Positions 1 through 8,896 of a stretch of DNA of 34,101 nt are shown piece by piece. Origin of the DNA: Endozoicomonas ascidiicola. GTDB lineage: Bacteria; Pseudomonadota; Gammaproteobacteria; Pseudomonadales; Endozoicomonadaceae. Below the pieces are notes generated by a model, which saw only the letters and a program-made list of their open reading frames with translations, searched no databases and had not been told where the DNA came from. Numbering within the stretch: the first letter of the stretch is position 1; each line of letters begins with the position of its first letter. Position numbers and translations under genes: made by a program. Where the stretch lies: positions 301,267 to 335,367 of the forward strand of contig NZ_LUTV01000005.1 in NCBI RefSeq assembly GCF_001646945.1, given 5' to 3'.

Positions 1-108
1 TGAAAGCTTTGGTGGATAACCGCGGCTTCTCAGAGGTAATGGAACGAGTTCTTTGATTAAATCGTCGATCAGGCAGAAGACAGTAGTGATAAACTGTTCA
101 ACGGGCAT
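1..108 (-). CDS. IS982-like transposase, N-terminal fragment cut by the window edge
   Basis: On the minus strand an ATG at 108-106 opens a frame that stays open for 36 codons to the window edge. It is preceded by an AAAGGAGG-type ribosome binding site (cctcctttg around 117-125). The peptide begins MPVEQFITTVFCLIDD and later contains LPLRSRGYPPKLS. I recognise this as the N-terminus of IS982-family (DDE) transposases, whose start has this short hydrophobic helix followed by an RGxPPKLS segment. Only the beginning is visible, so catalytic residues, the far terminal repeat and intactness cannot be judged. It lies downstream of galU in the same orientation. Family assignment is from memory of related proteins. 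Confidence 0.65.
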   Translation of the reverse strand, partial: MPVEQFITTVFCLIDDLIKELVPLPLRSRGYPPKLS

Positions 109-154
109 GGCTGGTTTCCTCCTTTGTATCCACTGTTTTTAATAGCAGAAAAGT

Positions 155-182
155 AGGTCAGTCATGCCTTTTTCAGGTCAGT
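155..182. repeat. 8-bp direct repeat AGGTCAGT between the transposase and galU
   Basis: AGGTCAGT occurs at 155-162 and again at 175-182, between the transposase start and the galU stop. It could be part of an IS end or a fortuitous repeat. No clear terminator for galU is visible here, so an IS insertion may have replaced the original downstream sequence. Confidence 0.3.
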
Positions 183-1025
183 TTAAAAGTCGAACATCGC
201 GTAAAGATGGTCGTAGCAATAATTAGTCGCCTCAATAAACCCTTCAATGCTGCCGCAATCAAAGCGCTTACCTTTAAACTTATAAGCCATCACACAACCC
301 CGTTGCGCCTGCGCCATCAGTGCATCGGTAATCTGGATCTCACCGCCCTTACCGGGCTGAGTATCCTGAATCAGATCAAAAATATCCGGGGTCAGAATAT
401 AGCGACCGATGATGGCAAGATTACTGGGCGCATCGTCTTTAGAAGGCTTTTCCACCATATTCTCAACGCGAATCAGCTCATCGGAGATAGCCTGACCATC
501 GATGATGCCGTATTTGTGCACCTCATCATCAGGCACTTCCATCACCGCCACAATGGAACAGCGGAACTGTTTATACAGCTGAGCCATTTGAGCGAGAACC
601 CCAGGGCCTTCGGTATTGATGCAAAGATCGTCCGCCAGCACCATGCCAAATGGCTGGTCGCCAATAAGCGTTTGACCAGTCAATACTGCGTGCCCCAGAC
701 CTTTCATCTCCCGCTGACGGGTGTAGGAGAAAGAGCATTGATCAATCACGCTGCGAATATCGGATAGCAGACTCTCTTTATCCGTACCGGAGATCTGGTG
801 TTCCAGCTCGTAATTCACATCAAAATGATCTTCCAGAGAGCGTTTGCCCCGGCCAGTGACGATACACACATCGGACATGCCCGCCTGTAGTGCTTCTTCA
901 ACGCCATATTCGATCAGCGGCTTGCTGACGATGGGCATCATCTCTTTAGGCATGGATTTGGTGGCTGGCAGGAAACGAGTTCCGTAACCTGCTGCCGGAA
1001 AAAGGCACTTTTTAATAATGCTCAT
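183..1025 (-). CDS. galU: UTP--glucose-1-phosphate uridylyltransferase
   Basis: GalU makes UDP-glucose from UTP and glucose-1-phosphate, feeding LPS, exopolysaccharide and osmolyte synthesis in the cytoplasm. The 280-aa protein has the nucleotide-binding signature AAGYGTRFLPATKSMPKEM (residues 11-29), KGLGHAV at 108-114, the metal/nucleotide segment LADDL at 130-134, the sugar-phosphate lysine segment VEKP at 191-194 and GKGGEIQITDA at 225-235, all typical of bacterial GalU. The length matches the roughly 280-aa Pseudomonas-type enzyme rather than the 302-aa E. coli one. It lies 42 bp downstream of cpsG on the same strand, so the two are probably co-transcribed as a nucleotide-sugar unit. A GAGTGAG stretch upstream of the ATG may act as ribosome binding site. 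Confidence 0.96.
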   Translation of the reverse strand: MSIIKKCLFPAAGYGTRFLPATKSMPKEMMPIVSKPLIEYGVEEALQAGMSDVCIVTGRGKRSLEDHFDVNYELEHQISGTDKESLLSDIRSVIDQCSFSYTRQREMKGLGHAVLTGQTLIGDQPFGMVLADDLCINTEGPGVLAQMAQLYKQFRCSIVAVMEVPDDEVHKYGIIDGQAISDELIRVENMVEKPSKDDAPSNLAIIGRYILTPDIFDLIQDTQPGKGGEIQITDALMAQAQRGCVMAYKFKGKRFDCGSIEGFIEATNYCYDHLYAMFDF

Positions 1026-1067
1026 ATTGATAAACTCACTCTGATCTTTTAATCAATGGTCTTTAAA

Positions 1068-2435
1068 TCAGTCTCGAATCAGCTTGAGAAGCTCTTCGGT
1101 TTTTTCCTGCATCAGGCTTTCATCGCCCCGACTTTCCACATTCAGGCGAATCACCGGTTCGGTGTTAGACAGCCGAAGGTTAAACCGCCATTGCCCCATA
1201 TCCAGAGAAATGCCATCGGTGTTATCGACTTCAATCGCCTCTTGCTGATAGGTTGCCAACACTCTTTCGATGGCGGCCTGAGGATCTTCCAGCTTGCTAT
1301 TGATTTCACCGGACGATGGGAATCTGGCAATACGATCACTCACCAATGCAGACAACGGCTGACCTTTACCCGACATCAATTCCGCCACCAGCAGCCAGGG
1401 AATCATGCCTGAGTCACAATAGGCAAAATCACGGAAGTAATGGTGAGCACTCATTTCACCACCATAAACAGCATCTTCCAGACGCATGCGCTCTTTAATA
1501 AATGCATGACCGGTTTTGCACAGCACAGGCTCACCGCCCGCCGCCTTCACCTGATCAATGGTATTCCAGGTAAGCCGTGGATCATGGATGATTTTTGCGC
1601 CTTTATGATGAGCCAGAAACGCCTCACCCAACAGCCCAACGATGTAATAACCTTCGATAAACTGCCCCTGTTCATCGAACAGGAAACAACGGTCAAAATC
1701 GCCATCCCAGGCAATGCCCATATCAGCACCGTGGGCCAGAACTGCATCGGTGGTTGCCTGACGGCAGTCGTGCAATAACGGATTAGGAATACCATGGGGA
1801 AAGTTGCCATCCGGTTCGTGATGGATTTTCACAAACTCTACCGGTACATTCAGAGACTGAAAGCGCTGCTCGATAGCATCAACTACATGACCAGCGGCAC
1901 CGTTACCGGCATTCACCACCAGTTTTAGAGGTTTTACATTTTCAGGTTTAATGTAACCAAGCAGATGCTCAACATACTCATCAAGTACATTAATGGTTTT
2001 ATAATTGCCTCTTGCCACCGAAGGCTCGGCGAACTGATTCTCCGCAGCCAGCCTTTCTATATCCAGTAAACCATTATCCGCTGTGACCGGCTGAGCACCT
2101 TTGAGCACCATTTTCATGCCGTTGTAATCGATCGGGTTATGACTGGCGGTTACCTGTACACCGCCGTCTATACCTAAATGGAATGTGGCAAAATAAATCT
2201 CTTCTGTGCCGCTGAGACCAATATCCAGCACATTCACACCGGCATCCCTCAGCCCTTCTGACAGCGCGTGTTTCAGCGACTCACTGGTCAGTCGAATATC
2301 ACCGCCAACCACCACATCCCGCGGCTTGAGAAACTCGCCATAGGCTCGCCCGATGCGATAGGCAATATCGTCATTCAATTCATTAGGGAGCCGGCCACGG
2401 ACATCGTAAGCTTTGAAGCAGGGTAAGGTAGTCAT
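1068..2435 (-). CDS. cpsG: Phosphomannomutase/phosphoglucomutase (CpsG/ManB/AlgC family)
   Basis: This alpha-D-phosphohexomutase interconverts mannose-6-P and mannose-1-P (and probably the glucose equivalents), upstream of GDP-mannose or UDP-glucose. Counting from the GTG at 2444, the phosphoserine loop TASHNP lies at 99-104 (Ser101), the metal loop DGDFDR at 247-252, the sugar-specificity loop [10 protein letters not shown] at 328-337, and the phosphate-binding segment [10 protein letters not shown] near the C-terminus. The N-terminus ([24 protein letters not shown]) closely follows enteric CpsG. I chose the ATG at 2435, which gives 455 aa. The in-frame GTG at 2444 would add three residues; neither has a strong ribosome binding site. 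Substrate preference (mannose, glucose or both) cannot be fixed from sequence. It is followed by galU. Confidence 0.92.
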   Translation of the reverse strand: MTTLPCFKAYDVRGRLPNELNDDIAYRIGRAYGEFLKPRDVVVGGDIRLTSESLKHALSEGLRDAGVNVLDIGLSGTEEIYFATFHLGIDGGVQVTASHNPIDYNGMKMVLKGAQPVTADNGLLDIERLAAENQFAEPSVARGNYKTINVLDEYVEHLLGYIKPENVKPLKLVVNAGNGAAGHVVDAIEQRFQSLNVPVEFVKIHHEPDGNFPHGIPNPLLHDCRQATTDAVLAHGADMGIAWDGDFDRCFLFDEQGQFIEGYYIVGLLGEAFLAHHKGAKIIHDPRLTWNTIDQVKAAGGEPVLCKTGHAFIKERMRLEDAVYGGEMSAHHYFRDFAYCDSGMIPWLLVAELMSGKGQPLSALVSDRIARFPSSGEINSKLEDPQAAIERVLATYQQEAIEVDNTDGISLDMGQWRFNLRLSNTEPVIRLNVESRGDESLMQEKTEELLKLIRD

Positions 2436-2541
2436 TGGAATCACAGCGACAACATAAAGGCATATTTAACTACGAATGCCCCCTTGGACTCAAACGATCA
2501 TCCGGGAACTTTCTGGTCAACCACTGATCAAAGGTCATCGG

Positions 2542-2547
2542 TATAAT
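2542..2547 (+). promoter_or_regulatory. Perfect TATAAT -10 box for the 2575 gene
   Basis: TATAAT lies 28 bp before the ATG at 2575, predicting a transcript start near 2554. No good -35 hexamer was seen 16-18 bp upstream. If this box is used, the in-frame codons from 2476 are not translated, which supports the 2575 start. Confidence 0.45.
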
Positions 2548-2574
2548 GAATACAACCATTACAACTATTTAGAA

Positions 2575-3414
2575 ATGCATTTGAATCCCTTAAAGAAACT
2601 GTCAACCCTTGGTTTAACCCTACTGCTGGGCCTCTCCGCCAATGGCTATTCTGACAGCCCTGTCAGCTACGAACACATGGCTCTGTACCAATTAAAGAGT
2701 CATCGTTATAACGCCCAAACCGCCACTATCGAATCACAAAAAAAATACCCGGCTCATTCTGGCTGGCTCCCCCTATCCTGGTGTACTACCTGCTACTTCC
2801 ATAACCACTTCAACAATGGCGGTCAATCATCCTCTGATGACAAAACTGACGGACTTGAACTCCTCGGCATTACCATCGCGGTTACGGCTATCGTAGCTGG
2901 TTCAGCTTACGCCACGTACTATGCAACCAAGCCTTATCCGGGAGCCGCCAGCCTCACCGCGGTGGAGTTGCCTGAGGACTCCCCCTGGCAAATCACAAAT
3001 TACAAGATCATCCATGGCAGGGTCATCAAAGAGGCTGATTTCTTTTTCGATGAAGAGGCTCTGGCTACAGTCATTAACCAAGGCATGTTTGATAAAACCA
3101 GAAACAATGCCGGACGCTTCCTTCTGGTTGATCAAGAGGACTGGTGGGGTCTGATCGGTTACCCCATGAATATCAATATAACGCTATCCAGCACACAAGA
3201 GGCCAGCGAAGAAAATAAAAAAATTATCGTTAATATTAAACGCAGCATTACCAATGGCATCAAAGCAGGAGCAATCACTGCAACCATCGTAAATGCACCC
3301 GATATTCAACAATCCATCTATCTGAAAAAGCACATTGACTATCCCGGCTGGCTGGAATTTTCCAACTGGCAAGCAAAACCAACGCGTCTTTTACTGGATG
3401 TGATTTATGAATAA
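2575..3414 (+). CDS. Unrecognised exported or membrane-anchored protein
   Basis: I do not recognise this family. From the ATG at 2575 the product is 279 aa and begins with a typical signal sequence (MHLNPLKKLSTLGLTLLLGL, then SANGYS). A longer in-frame start at 2476 would bury this segment, and a TATAAT at 2542-2547 also argues for the shorter protein. After the signal come a Cys-x2-Cys motif (WCTTCYF), a polar Ser/Asp/Asn-rich linker, and a roughly 22-residue hydrophobic segment (LLGITIAVTAIVAGSAYATY) that may be a membrane helix. The remaining 150 or so residues are soluble and end in a predicted beta-rich region. It is divergent from cpsG and precedes prfC. A cell-envelope location is inferred; no function is proposed. 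Confidence 0.7.
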   Translation: MHLNPLKKLSTLGLTLLLGLSANGYSDSPVSYEHMALYQLKSHRYNAQTATIESQKKYPAHSGWLPLSWCTTCYFHNHFNNGGQSSSDDKTDGLELLGITIAVTAIVAGSAYATYYATKPYPGAASLTAVELPEDSPWQITNYKIIHGRVIKEADFFFDEEALATVINQGMFDKTRNNAGRFLLVDQEDWWGLIGYPMNINITLSSTQEASEENKKIIVNIKRSITNGIKAGAITATIVNAPDIQQSIYLKKHIDYPGWLEFSNWQAKPTRLLLDVIYE

Positions 3415-3591
3415 CGGGCGTTTTCCATCCTTTTTGCAGTAAAACGGCCAATCAGCTTGCAGTCGACGCACTGATTTGGATAATTCACCCATTATTTTAT
3501 TTTGGAGTTTTGTACACTCCCCCTCATCTTAATCTACCCGTCGTCATCTGCCTGTGGGTTTTAAGCACTTGTGTACAAGGTTCCCCACACC

Positions 3592-5184
3592 ATGGAAACA
3601 CGCATGTCAGCATTGTCGCGGGAAGTTGAAACCAGACGAACCTTTGCCATCATCTCCCACCCGGACGCCGGTAAAACCACGATTACCGAAAAGCTGCTGC
3701 TGCTCGGTGGTGCGATTCAGCTGGCGGGCACCGTAAAAGGTAAGAAAACCGGTCGAATGGCAACGTCTGACTGGATGAAAATGGAACAGGAACGGGGTAT
3801 CTCCATCACTACCTCCGTAATGCAGTTTCCTTACCACGACCGCATCGTCAATTTGCTGGACACACCAGGGCACGAAGATTTCTCGGAAGACACTTACCGT
3901 ACATTAACTGCGGTAGACAGCTGTCTGATGGTTATCGACGGCGCCAAAGGTGTTGAAGACCGGACCATCAAATTAATGGAAGTGTGTCGTTTACGTGATA
4001 CACCAATCTTCACTTTCGTGAACAAAATGGACCGGGAAGTTCGTGACCAGATTGAAGTTCTCGACGAAATCGAAGACATCCTGAAAATCCAGTGCGCCCC
4101 GATCACCTGGCCCATCAGCATGGGCAAACGCTTTAAAGGCGTCTACAACCTGTATACCGACACCATCCATGTGTTCAAGCCGGGTCAGGCCAGCGTGGTG
4201 CCGGATGACATCCAAATTCAGGGCATTGATTCACCAGAAGCTATTGAGCTACTGGGCGACCTCCACGCCGACATGATGGAAGAAATCGAACTGGTTCGCG
4301 GCGCCAGCCATGAGTTCGACCTTGAAGAATACCAAGCTGGACGTATGACACCGGTCTTCTTTGGTACCGCGCTTTCCAATTTCGGCGTTCGTGAAATGCT
4401 GAACGATTTCGTGAAATGGGCACCTTCTCCGTTGCCACGGGAAACCGATGCTCGCTCAGTGCCTGCAACAGAAGATAACTTCTCCGGTTTCGTGTTCAAG
4501 ATTCAGGCAAACATGGATCCAAAGCACCGTGACCGTATCGCCTTCCTTCGCATTTGTTCCGGTAAATACACCCGCAACATGAAGATGAAACATGTGCGAA
4601 TCGGCAAAGACATTAAGATCGCCGACGCCGTCACTTTCCTTGCAGGTGATCGCTCACATGTGGATGAAGCCATCTCCGGCGATATCATTGGTCTACACAA
4701 CCACGGCACTATTCAGATTGGTGACACCTTCACGCAAGGCGAACTGATGAAGTTTATGGGGATTCCTCACTTTGCCCCTGAAATGTTCCGCCGCGTTCGC
4801 CTGAAAGACCCACTGAAACTAAAGCAATTGCAGAAAGGCTTGAAAGAACTGTCTGAAGAAGGTGCGACTCAGCTGTTCATGCCATTAAACAACAATGACC
4901 TGATTCTTGGCGCCGTGGGTGTGCTCCAGTTTGATGTGGTGATGCGACGCCTGCAGGATGAGTACAAAGTAGAAGCCATTTACGAACCCGTCACTGTGAA
5001 TACAGCCCGCTGGGTGGACTGTAAAGACAACAAGAAGCTGGAAGAGTTCAAACGTAAGTGCGCTGAAAACCTGGCCATCGACGGCGGCGGTTACCTTACT
5101 TATCTGGCACCGACCCGGGTAAACCTGTCTTTGTCTGAAGAACGTTATCCTGACGTTACCTTCCGCACAACACGAGAGCATTGA
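3592..5184 (+). CDS. prfC: Peptide chain release factor 3 (RF3), translational GTPase
   Basis: RF3 is the GTPase that recycles RF1/RF2 from the ribosome after termination. The protein carries the G1 loop [10 protein letters not shown]2 region [13 protein letters not shown]3 [16 protein letters not shown] and G4 NKMDRE, and ends with the conserved [17 protein letters not shown]. It aligns with E. coli PrfC (529 aa) almost end to end. Three in-frame starts exist: GTG 3571, ATG 3592 and ATG 3604. ATG 3604 ([20 protein letters not shown]) best matches the E. coli N-terminus, while ATG 3592 follows a weak AAGG; I list 3592 and regard the choice as open. The gene is monocistronic in appearance, followed by a repeat-rich intergenic region. 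Confidence 0.96.
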   Translation: METRMSALSREVETRRTFAIISHPDAGKTTITEKLLLLGGAIQLAGTVKGKKTGRMATSDWMKMEQERGISITTSVMQFPYHDRIVNLLDTPGHEDFSEDTYRTLTAVDSCLMVIDGAKGVEDRTIKLMEVCRLRDTPIFTFVNKMDREVRDQIEVLDEIEDILKIQCAPITWPISMGKRFKGVYNLYTDTIHVFKPGQASVVPDDIQIQGIDSPEAIELLGDLHADMMEEIELVRGASHEFDLEEYQAGRMTPVFFGTALSNFGVREMLNDFVKWAPSPLPRETDARSVPATEDNFSGFVFKIQANMDPKHRDRIAFLRICSGKYTRNMKMKHVRIGKDIKIADAVTFLAGDRSHVDEAISGDIIGLHNHGTIQIGDTFTQGELMKFMGIPHFAPEMFRRVRLKDPLKLKQLQKGLKELSEEGATQLFMPLNNNDLILGAVGVLQFDVVMRRLQDEYKVEAIYEPVTVNTARWVDCKDNKKLEEFKRKCAENLAIDGGGYLTYLAPTRVNLSLSEERYPDVTFRTTREH

Positions 5185-5240
5185 GGCAGGCTGGCACTGT
5201 TCCTTAAAGAGAATGGTTGCCAACTTTCTGAGCAAAACAC

Positions 5241-5341
5241 GTAGGTCGGTAATTCTGAAAGAATTGCCGACAGCCTGCTGCACTCTCGTATCTGTGCCTC
5301 TGGTATCCGGGTGTCGTCAACCCGCTGGGTTACCGACCTAC
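5241..5341. repeat. REPIN-like pair of inverted palindromic repeats
   Basis: Two similar palindromic units face each other. The first (5241-5272) reads GTAGGTCGGTAATTCT, then GAA, then AGAATTGCCGACA. The second (5312-5341), read on the minus strand, is GTAGGTCGGTAACCC, then AGC, then GGGTTGACGACA. Both share the head GTAGGTCGGTAA and a tail of the form TTGnCGACA around a variable stem, and the heads form a 12-bp inverted repeat (5241-5252 and 5330-5341). This is the architecture of REP doublets (REPINs). No RAYT transposase is visible in the window. Confidence 0.7.
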
Positions 5342-5432
5342 GAAAGAATCATTTGCACTCAATATGCTTTTCTTGGAACTGAAGGAGCGGACGCTTGTCT
5401 AACAAATCACCCACTGTTTTTCTGGACTATGT

Positions 5433-6614
5433 ATGAGTAAAGCCGTCTCATCCGGATCAGATGCTACACGAAATATCAGACATACCGTGGAGCCCATTGT
5501 TCTTCTGACACTGTCAGGCTTGTTGTTTGGCTATCTTGGTCAAACCATGGGTGTGACCAACATGTTTAACACCCTGTTCAACACGGCCCACCAGCTGCTG
5601 CTGAACACCGTACTTTTTCTGATGGGAATTACCGTACTGACCGGCGCCGCCGGTCGTCTGTTAATGGAGTTTCATGTCATCGCTCTGATTGAGCGCATGC
5701 TGGTGCCATTCATGCGCCCACTGTTCAATCTGCCAGGCCGCGCAGCCATGGCGGCCATGATGACCTTCTTTTCCGATAATCCAGCCATCATTGGTTTAGC
5801 GAAGGATCGTCGCTTTAACCATTCTTTCAAAGTGCACGAGATTATCTCTCTGACCAACTTTGGCACCTCGTTCGGTATGGGTCTGATTGTTATCACCTTT
5901 ATGGCCACACTGCAAAACAGCCAAACTGGTGACACCTACTTTATTCCCGCCATGATTGGGCTTGCAGGTGCAATGGTGGGCGCAATTGTTTCTACGCGCC
6001 TGATGCAGCGATTTATCCGCAACGATCATCGGCTCCACGATGTGAGTTTCACCGCCACTCACAGTGACCTTCTGGACGATCACAGCTCCACCGATCCGGT
6101 GTGGTTACGTTTCCTGAATGCTCTGCTGGATGGTGGGAAGGGCGGCGTTGCCATGGGCGTTGCCATTATTCCCGGCGTTTTGATTATCAGTACTTTTGTC
6201 ATGGTGCTGACCTTTGACGCCCCAACCACAGGTTACACTGGCGCTGCGTTTGAAGGCGTTGCCCTGTTACCGAAACTCGCCAGTCATTTCACTTGGCTGT
6301 TTGAGCTGCTGTTTGGTTTTGATCATGCGGAGTTGGTGGCATTTCCAATCACGTCTCTTGGCGCCGTTGGTGCAGCCATGTCTCTGGTACCAAACTTTAT
6401 CAATCAAGGGCTCGTTGGCGGCAGCGATATCGCCGTATTTACTGCGATGGGAATGTGCTGGAGTGGTTACCTGAGCACACATACCGCCATGCTGGACTCG
6501 CTTGGTTTCAGACAGTTGACGTCTAAGGCCATTCTTGCTCACACCATCGGTGGTATTTGCGCCGGCGCCGCCGCTCACTATTTTTACCTTTTGCTCAGTC
6601 CAATTATTTATTGA
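5433..6614 (+). CDS. Nucleoside-recognition (Gate) domain inner-membrane protein, CD0519/CD1768-like
   Basis: This is a 393-aa polytopic membrane protein with about ten hydrophobic segments. The stretch NLPGRAAMAAMMTFFSDNPAIIGLAKDRR (quoted here only as a landmark: residues NLPGRAAMAA, then FFSDNPAIIG) and a later repeat-like segment containing GFDHAELVAFPITSLGAVG resemble the inverted Gate repeats of nucleoside-recognition membrane proteins (YjiH/SpmA-like). I recall the family annotation CD0519/CD1768. Substrate is unknown and transport is inferred from fold only. The ATG at 5433 lacks an obvious Shine-Dalgarno; a GGAG lies too far upstream. It stands alone after the REPIN-like pair and is followed by a short hairpin (CCTCTAC/GTAGAGG, 6624-6644). 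Confidence 0.7.
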   Translation: MSKAVSSGSDATRNIRHTVEPIVLLTLSGLLFGYLGQTMGVTNMFNTLFNTAHQLLLNTVLFLMGITVLTGAAGRLLMEFHVIALIERMLVPFMRPLFNLPGRAAMAAMMTFFSDNPAIIGLAKDRRFNHSFKVHEIISLTNFGTSFGMGLIVITFMATLQNSQTGDTYFIPAMIGLAGAMVGAIVSTRLMQRFIRNDHRLHDVSFTATHSDLLDDHSSTDPVWLRFLNALLDGGKGGVAMGVAIIPGVLIISTFVMVLTFDAPTTGYTGAAFEGVALLPKLASHFTWLFELLFGFDHAELVAFPITSLGAVGAAMSLVPNFINQGLVGGSDIAVFTAMGMCWSGYLSTHTAMLDSLGFRQLTSKAILAHTIGGICAGAAAHYFYLLLSPIIY

Positions 6615-6623
6615 TCATTACTC

Positions 6624-6644
6624 CCTCTACGACCAATGTAGAGG
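6624..6644. terminator. Short hairpin after the Gate-domain gene, possible weak terminator
   Basis: CCTCTAC (6624-6630) pairs with GTAGAGG (6638-6644) around a 7-nt loop, 10 bp after the stop. There is no T-tract, so factor-independent termination is doubtful. Confidence 0.35.
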
Positions 6645-6728
6645 ACAAACCTCGACCTTCCGCTAAGTGTGTTCCACCTCCTCTCCCTTTAAAATAAACA
6701 TCTGAAGTACAGTTTCAGGGAGAGAAGT

Positions 6729-6965
6729 ATGCGACTGATTCGACTATTAGGCCCACTGCAACAGGCCATCGACACTATGAGCAAAGGTAGTACATTTAAA
6801 GTCAGTACCCTGCTGATGGATCTGGATCTTTGGGAAAGCCGCAATGATTTACACAACATGCGAACTACCATGGCTTTTAAAGCACTGGTCGAAGATGGTT
6901 TACTGGAAAATATCCAACTATTGACACTACAGAAAACAAAGCACGCGGTTTATCTTACTTACTGA
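6729..6965 (+). CDS. Small protein of 78 aa, unrecognised
   Basis: The frame has a good ribosome binding site (GGGAGAG at about 6719-6725) before the ATG and is closed by a strong bidirectional terminator, so it is probably real. The product (MRLIRLLGPLQQAIDTMSKG...) looks all-helical with a short C-terminal hydrophobic strand pair. The order helix-helix-helix-LLENIQLLTLQ...AVYLTY is reminiscent of a minimal winged-helix fold (the LVEDGLLE segment resembles the turn before a wing). This is an impression from pattern only, with no family signature. Neighbours (a membrane protein and an FKBP) do not suggest a role. Confidence 0.6.
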   Translation: MRLIRLLGPLQQAIDTMSKGSTFKVSTLLMDLDLWESRNDLHNMRTTMAFKALVEDGLLENIQLLTLQKTKHAVYLTY

Positions 6966-6990
6966 TTCTTAAACTGGCTCCATAAAAAAA

Positions 6991-7013
6991 GCCGACAAAC
7001 ATCGGCCTTTTTT
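6991..7013. terminator. Bidirectional rho-independent terminator
   Basis: GCCGA (6991-6995) and TCGGC (7002-7006) form the stem. A7 precedes it on the plus strand and CTTTTTT follows it, so it can end both the 78-aa gene (+) and the slyD-like gene (-). Confidence 0.8.
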
Positions 7014-7027
7014 GCACTCACTTTTAC

Positions 7028-7513
7028 TCAGTGCTCATGGCCACCAGGCCCATGAACATGACCATGATCCAGTTCTTCTTTTGTTGCTTCACGAACTTCA
7101 ACCACCTCTACACTGAAGTGCAGATTCTCACCCGCAAGGGAGTGATTTGCGTCAATCACCACCTGATCTTCTTCATCATTAATAGCAATAACCGTTACAA
7201 CACGAGGGCCGATGGCCGTGTCCGCATGGAACTGCTGACCCACTTCTACAGAATGATCACCAAACTGCTCTTTCGGCACTGGCTGAACCAGGCTCTCATC
7301 GTACTCGCCGTAGCCTTCAGCTGACTCAACAGAGACTTCAAACTTGTCGCCAGCCTGCTTGCCTTCCAGGGCATTCTCCAAGCCTTCAACAATGTTGTAC
7401 TCACCGTGAATATAAGCCATGGGAGACTCGCCTTCAGAGCTATCCAGCACTTCTCCATTATCATTTTTCAGAGTGTAATGAAACAGCGCCACTCGTTCTT
7501 TGGCTATCTTCAT
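7028..7513 (-). CDS. slyD: FKBP-type peptidyl-prolyl isomerase, SlyD-like
   Basis: This is a cytoplasmic prolyl isomerase and chaperone. The 161-aa protein has the FKBP/SlyD opening MKIAKERVALFHYTLKNDNG, the segment GLENALEGKQAGDKFEV followed by GYGEYDESLVQPVPKEQF, and the insert-in-flap strand pattern VVTVIAINDEEDQVVIDANHSLAGE, the HPLAG-equivalent being NHSLAG. The tail HGHVHGPGGHEH is a short histidine-rich metal-binding extension, much shorter than the 50-residue tail of E. coli SlyD. Nickel or zinc binding and a link to metalloenzyme maturation are family knowledge, not shown here. The upstream minus-strand gene ends 32 bp before the ATG, so co-transcription is possible. Confidence 0.9.
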   Translation of the reverse strand: MKIAKERVALFHYTLKNDNGEVLDSSEGESPMAYIHGEYNIVEGLENALEGKQAGDKFEVSVESAEGYGEYDESLVQPVPKEQFGDHSVEVGQQFHADTAIGPRVVTVIAINDEEDQVVIDANHSLAGENLHFSVEVVEVREATKEELDHGHVHGPGGHEH

Positions 7514-7545
7514 CAGTATTCGCCTTTGTCTGGTAAACGGCTATC

Positions 7546-8808
7546 TTAGCTGGCATTTAGCTCGGTAGCCAGCGTCTCCATTCCCGGCATGGTTATAATA
7601 CGAATTACCACTGGAGAGTTCATTTCCAACTGTTTCTGTATCTGTTCCTGTAAACCTATACACATTTTATTTTGTTTACTTTCCTGCTTTAAGACGAGTT
7701 CTGGCTCCTTCCTGGTGAACAGAGTCTGCGCGATTGTTCTGGTTAAATGAAACTTATCCATTACACCCTCGTCATACCTCGACTTTCCATTTTCAGGAGC
7801 AGAGTGATACCCACACGCCCATACTTCATGCGCCGAAAAGAACCAGTTAATGGCGTCTTGCCCCTTTGTCATCAAGTTCCGCCTGGTAATATTCATAAAT
7901 GCCTGACACTTCACCTCTTCAGACGTCTGGTTAGTTTCAATATCACAAAAATTTTGGAAAATGTCTTCACTGAAAGAAAAGCTCTTACCAATTAACTTGT
8001 TAAATAGACCCGATACCCTATGAGCATTTTGTAGAATGGAGTCTGGTACTCTTTTATGGTCAAACCAATAAACGGCCCTCTTCAATAAATCTTTTTCCCC
8101 AGCACATCTAAACATACCTGAACTTTTTTTTATGCAATGATTTTTCATACTATCTACCAGCAAATGACGATTCATCACTCCCCATAACTCATCAGGGATT
8201 ATGCTTGATAGCGACAGCTGGAACCTACCATCAACAGTGCATTCTTTTAAAAATTTCGATGCATCTTTCATCTTGTTCTGTGAGCTATTAAACAGCCTTA
8301 AGAAAGGAAGTATCTCACTATTGCTCCTTTTCGTTTCTGGCATCGATGTCAATCGATTCAAATAGCCTTCACATTCTTTAAACACACTACCGGCGTCCAA
8401 ATATTCGCAACAAACCTGCCTTAACATAGTACCGACATTTTGACCGCCAAACCTTTCATTAAAACACAGTAATGCAGGTGACTGAGGCCTTTCACCTTCA
8501 TAAATACCCTCTACATCCGTTGCAACAACACTTTCCGTTGCAACAACACTTTCTTTTTTAACCTCAAGCTCTTTTAACAGACTGTCCAAATCATCATCAC
8601 AGCCGGCCTTGAACTTAAGGCTATCCCCCTCATTATTCCCAAACCTTTGTACATGGTAATCTTCAAGTCTTTTTTGGTTGGCTTTACTTGCTTCAGGATC
8701 ACTATCACTGTGAATTTTTTTTACGATGGAACTACGTACTGGCAACTCTTCCGGCGCATCAGTTGGCTTGTTAATCTCACCAATGCAGAAACTTTGATCA
8801 ATATACAA
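7546..8808 (-). CDS. Unrecognised 420-aa soluble protein with TTG start
   Basis: I do not recognise this family. The start is a TTG at 8808-8806, placed 4 nt after a strong GAGGAGG site (8813-8819). There is no nearby ATG in frame, so the TTG is likely genuine. The N-terminal 130 residues are charged and probably disordered and include a tandem ESVVAT-ESVVAT copy encoded by a short DNA repeat near 8520-8555. The C-terminal 290 residues are helical, with scattered Cys and a final segment SPVVIRIITMPGMETLATEL. There is no signal peptide or membrane helix. The gene is more AT-rich than its neighbours, which together with its orphan status suggests acquired DNA. An effector-like role in a host-associated bacterium is conceivable but unsupported by any motif. 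Confidence 0.65.
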   Translation of the reverse strand: MYIDQSFCIGEINKPTDAPEELPVRSSIVKKIHSDSDPEASKANQKRLEDYHVQRFGNNEGDSLKFKAGCDDDLDSLLKELEVKKESVVATESVVATDVEGIYEGERPQSPALLCFNERFGGQNVGTMLRQVCCEYLDAGSVFKECEGYLNRLTSMPETKRSNSEILPFLRLFNSSQNKMKDASKFLKECTVDGRFQLSLSSIIPDELWGVMNRHLLVDSMKNHCIKKSSGMFRCAGEKDLLKRAVYWFDHKRVPDSILQNAHRVSGLFNKLIGKSFSFSEDIFQNFCDIETNQTSEEVKCQAFMNITRRNLMTKGQDAINWFFSAHEVWACGYHSAPENGKSRYDEGVMDKFHLTRTIAQTLFTRKEPELVLKQESKQNKMCIGLQEQIQKQLEMNSPVVIRIITMPGMETLATELNAS

Positions 8809-8821
8809 GTAGCCTCCTCAG

Positions 8822-8893
8822 GGTTTAACTATTTATAATGACTCATTAATATTTTTTCTGTTAAAAATAGATCCTATTTATAAAGAGTAAACC
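8822..8893. promoter_or_regulatory. Imperfect palindrome spanning the divergent 420-aa gene / tag promoter region
   Basis: GGTTTAACTATTTATAA (8822-8838) is mirrored by TTATAAAGAGTAAACC (8878-8893). Each arm contains a TATA-type -10-like hexamer pointing outward or inward, and the arms sit just upstream of the two divergent starts (TTG 8808 on minus, TTG 8897 on plus). It could hold overlapping divergent promoters or a repressor site. Confidence 0.35.
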
Positions 8894-8896
8894 TCA

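Noticed and set aside
5213-5440. A 75-codon frame before the Gate-domain gene
   Set aside because: It reads through the REPIN-like hairpins and ends at the start of the real gene; no support for translation.
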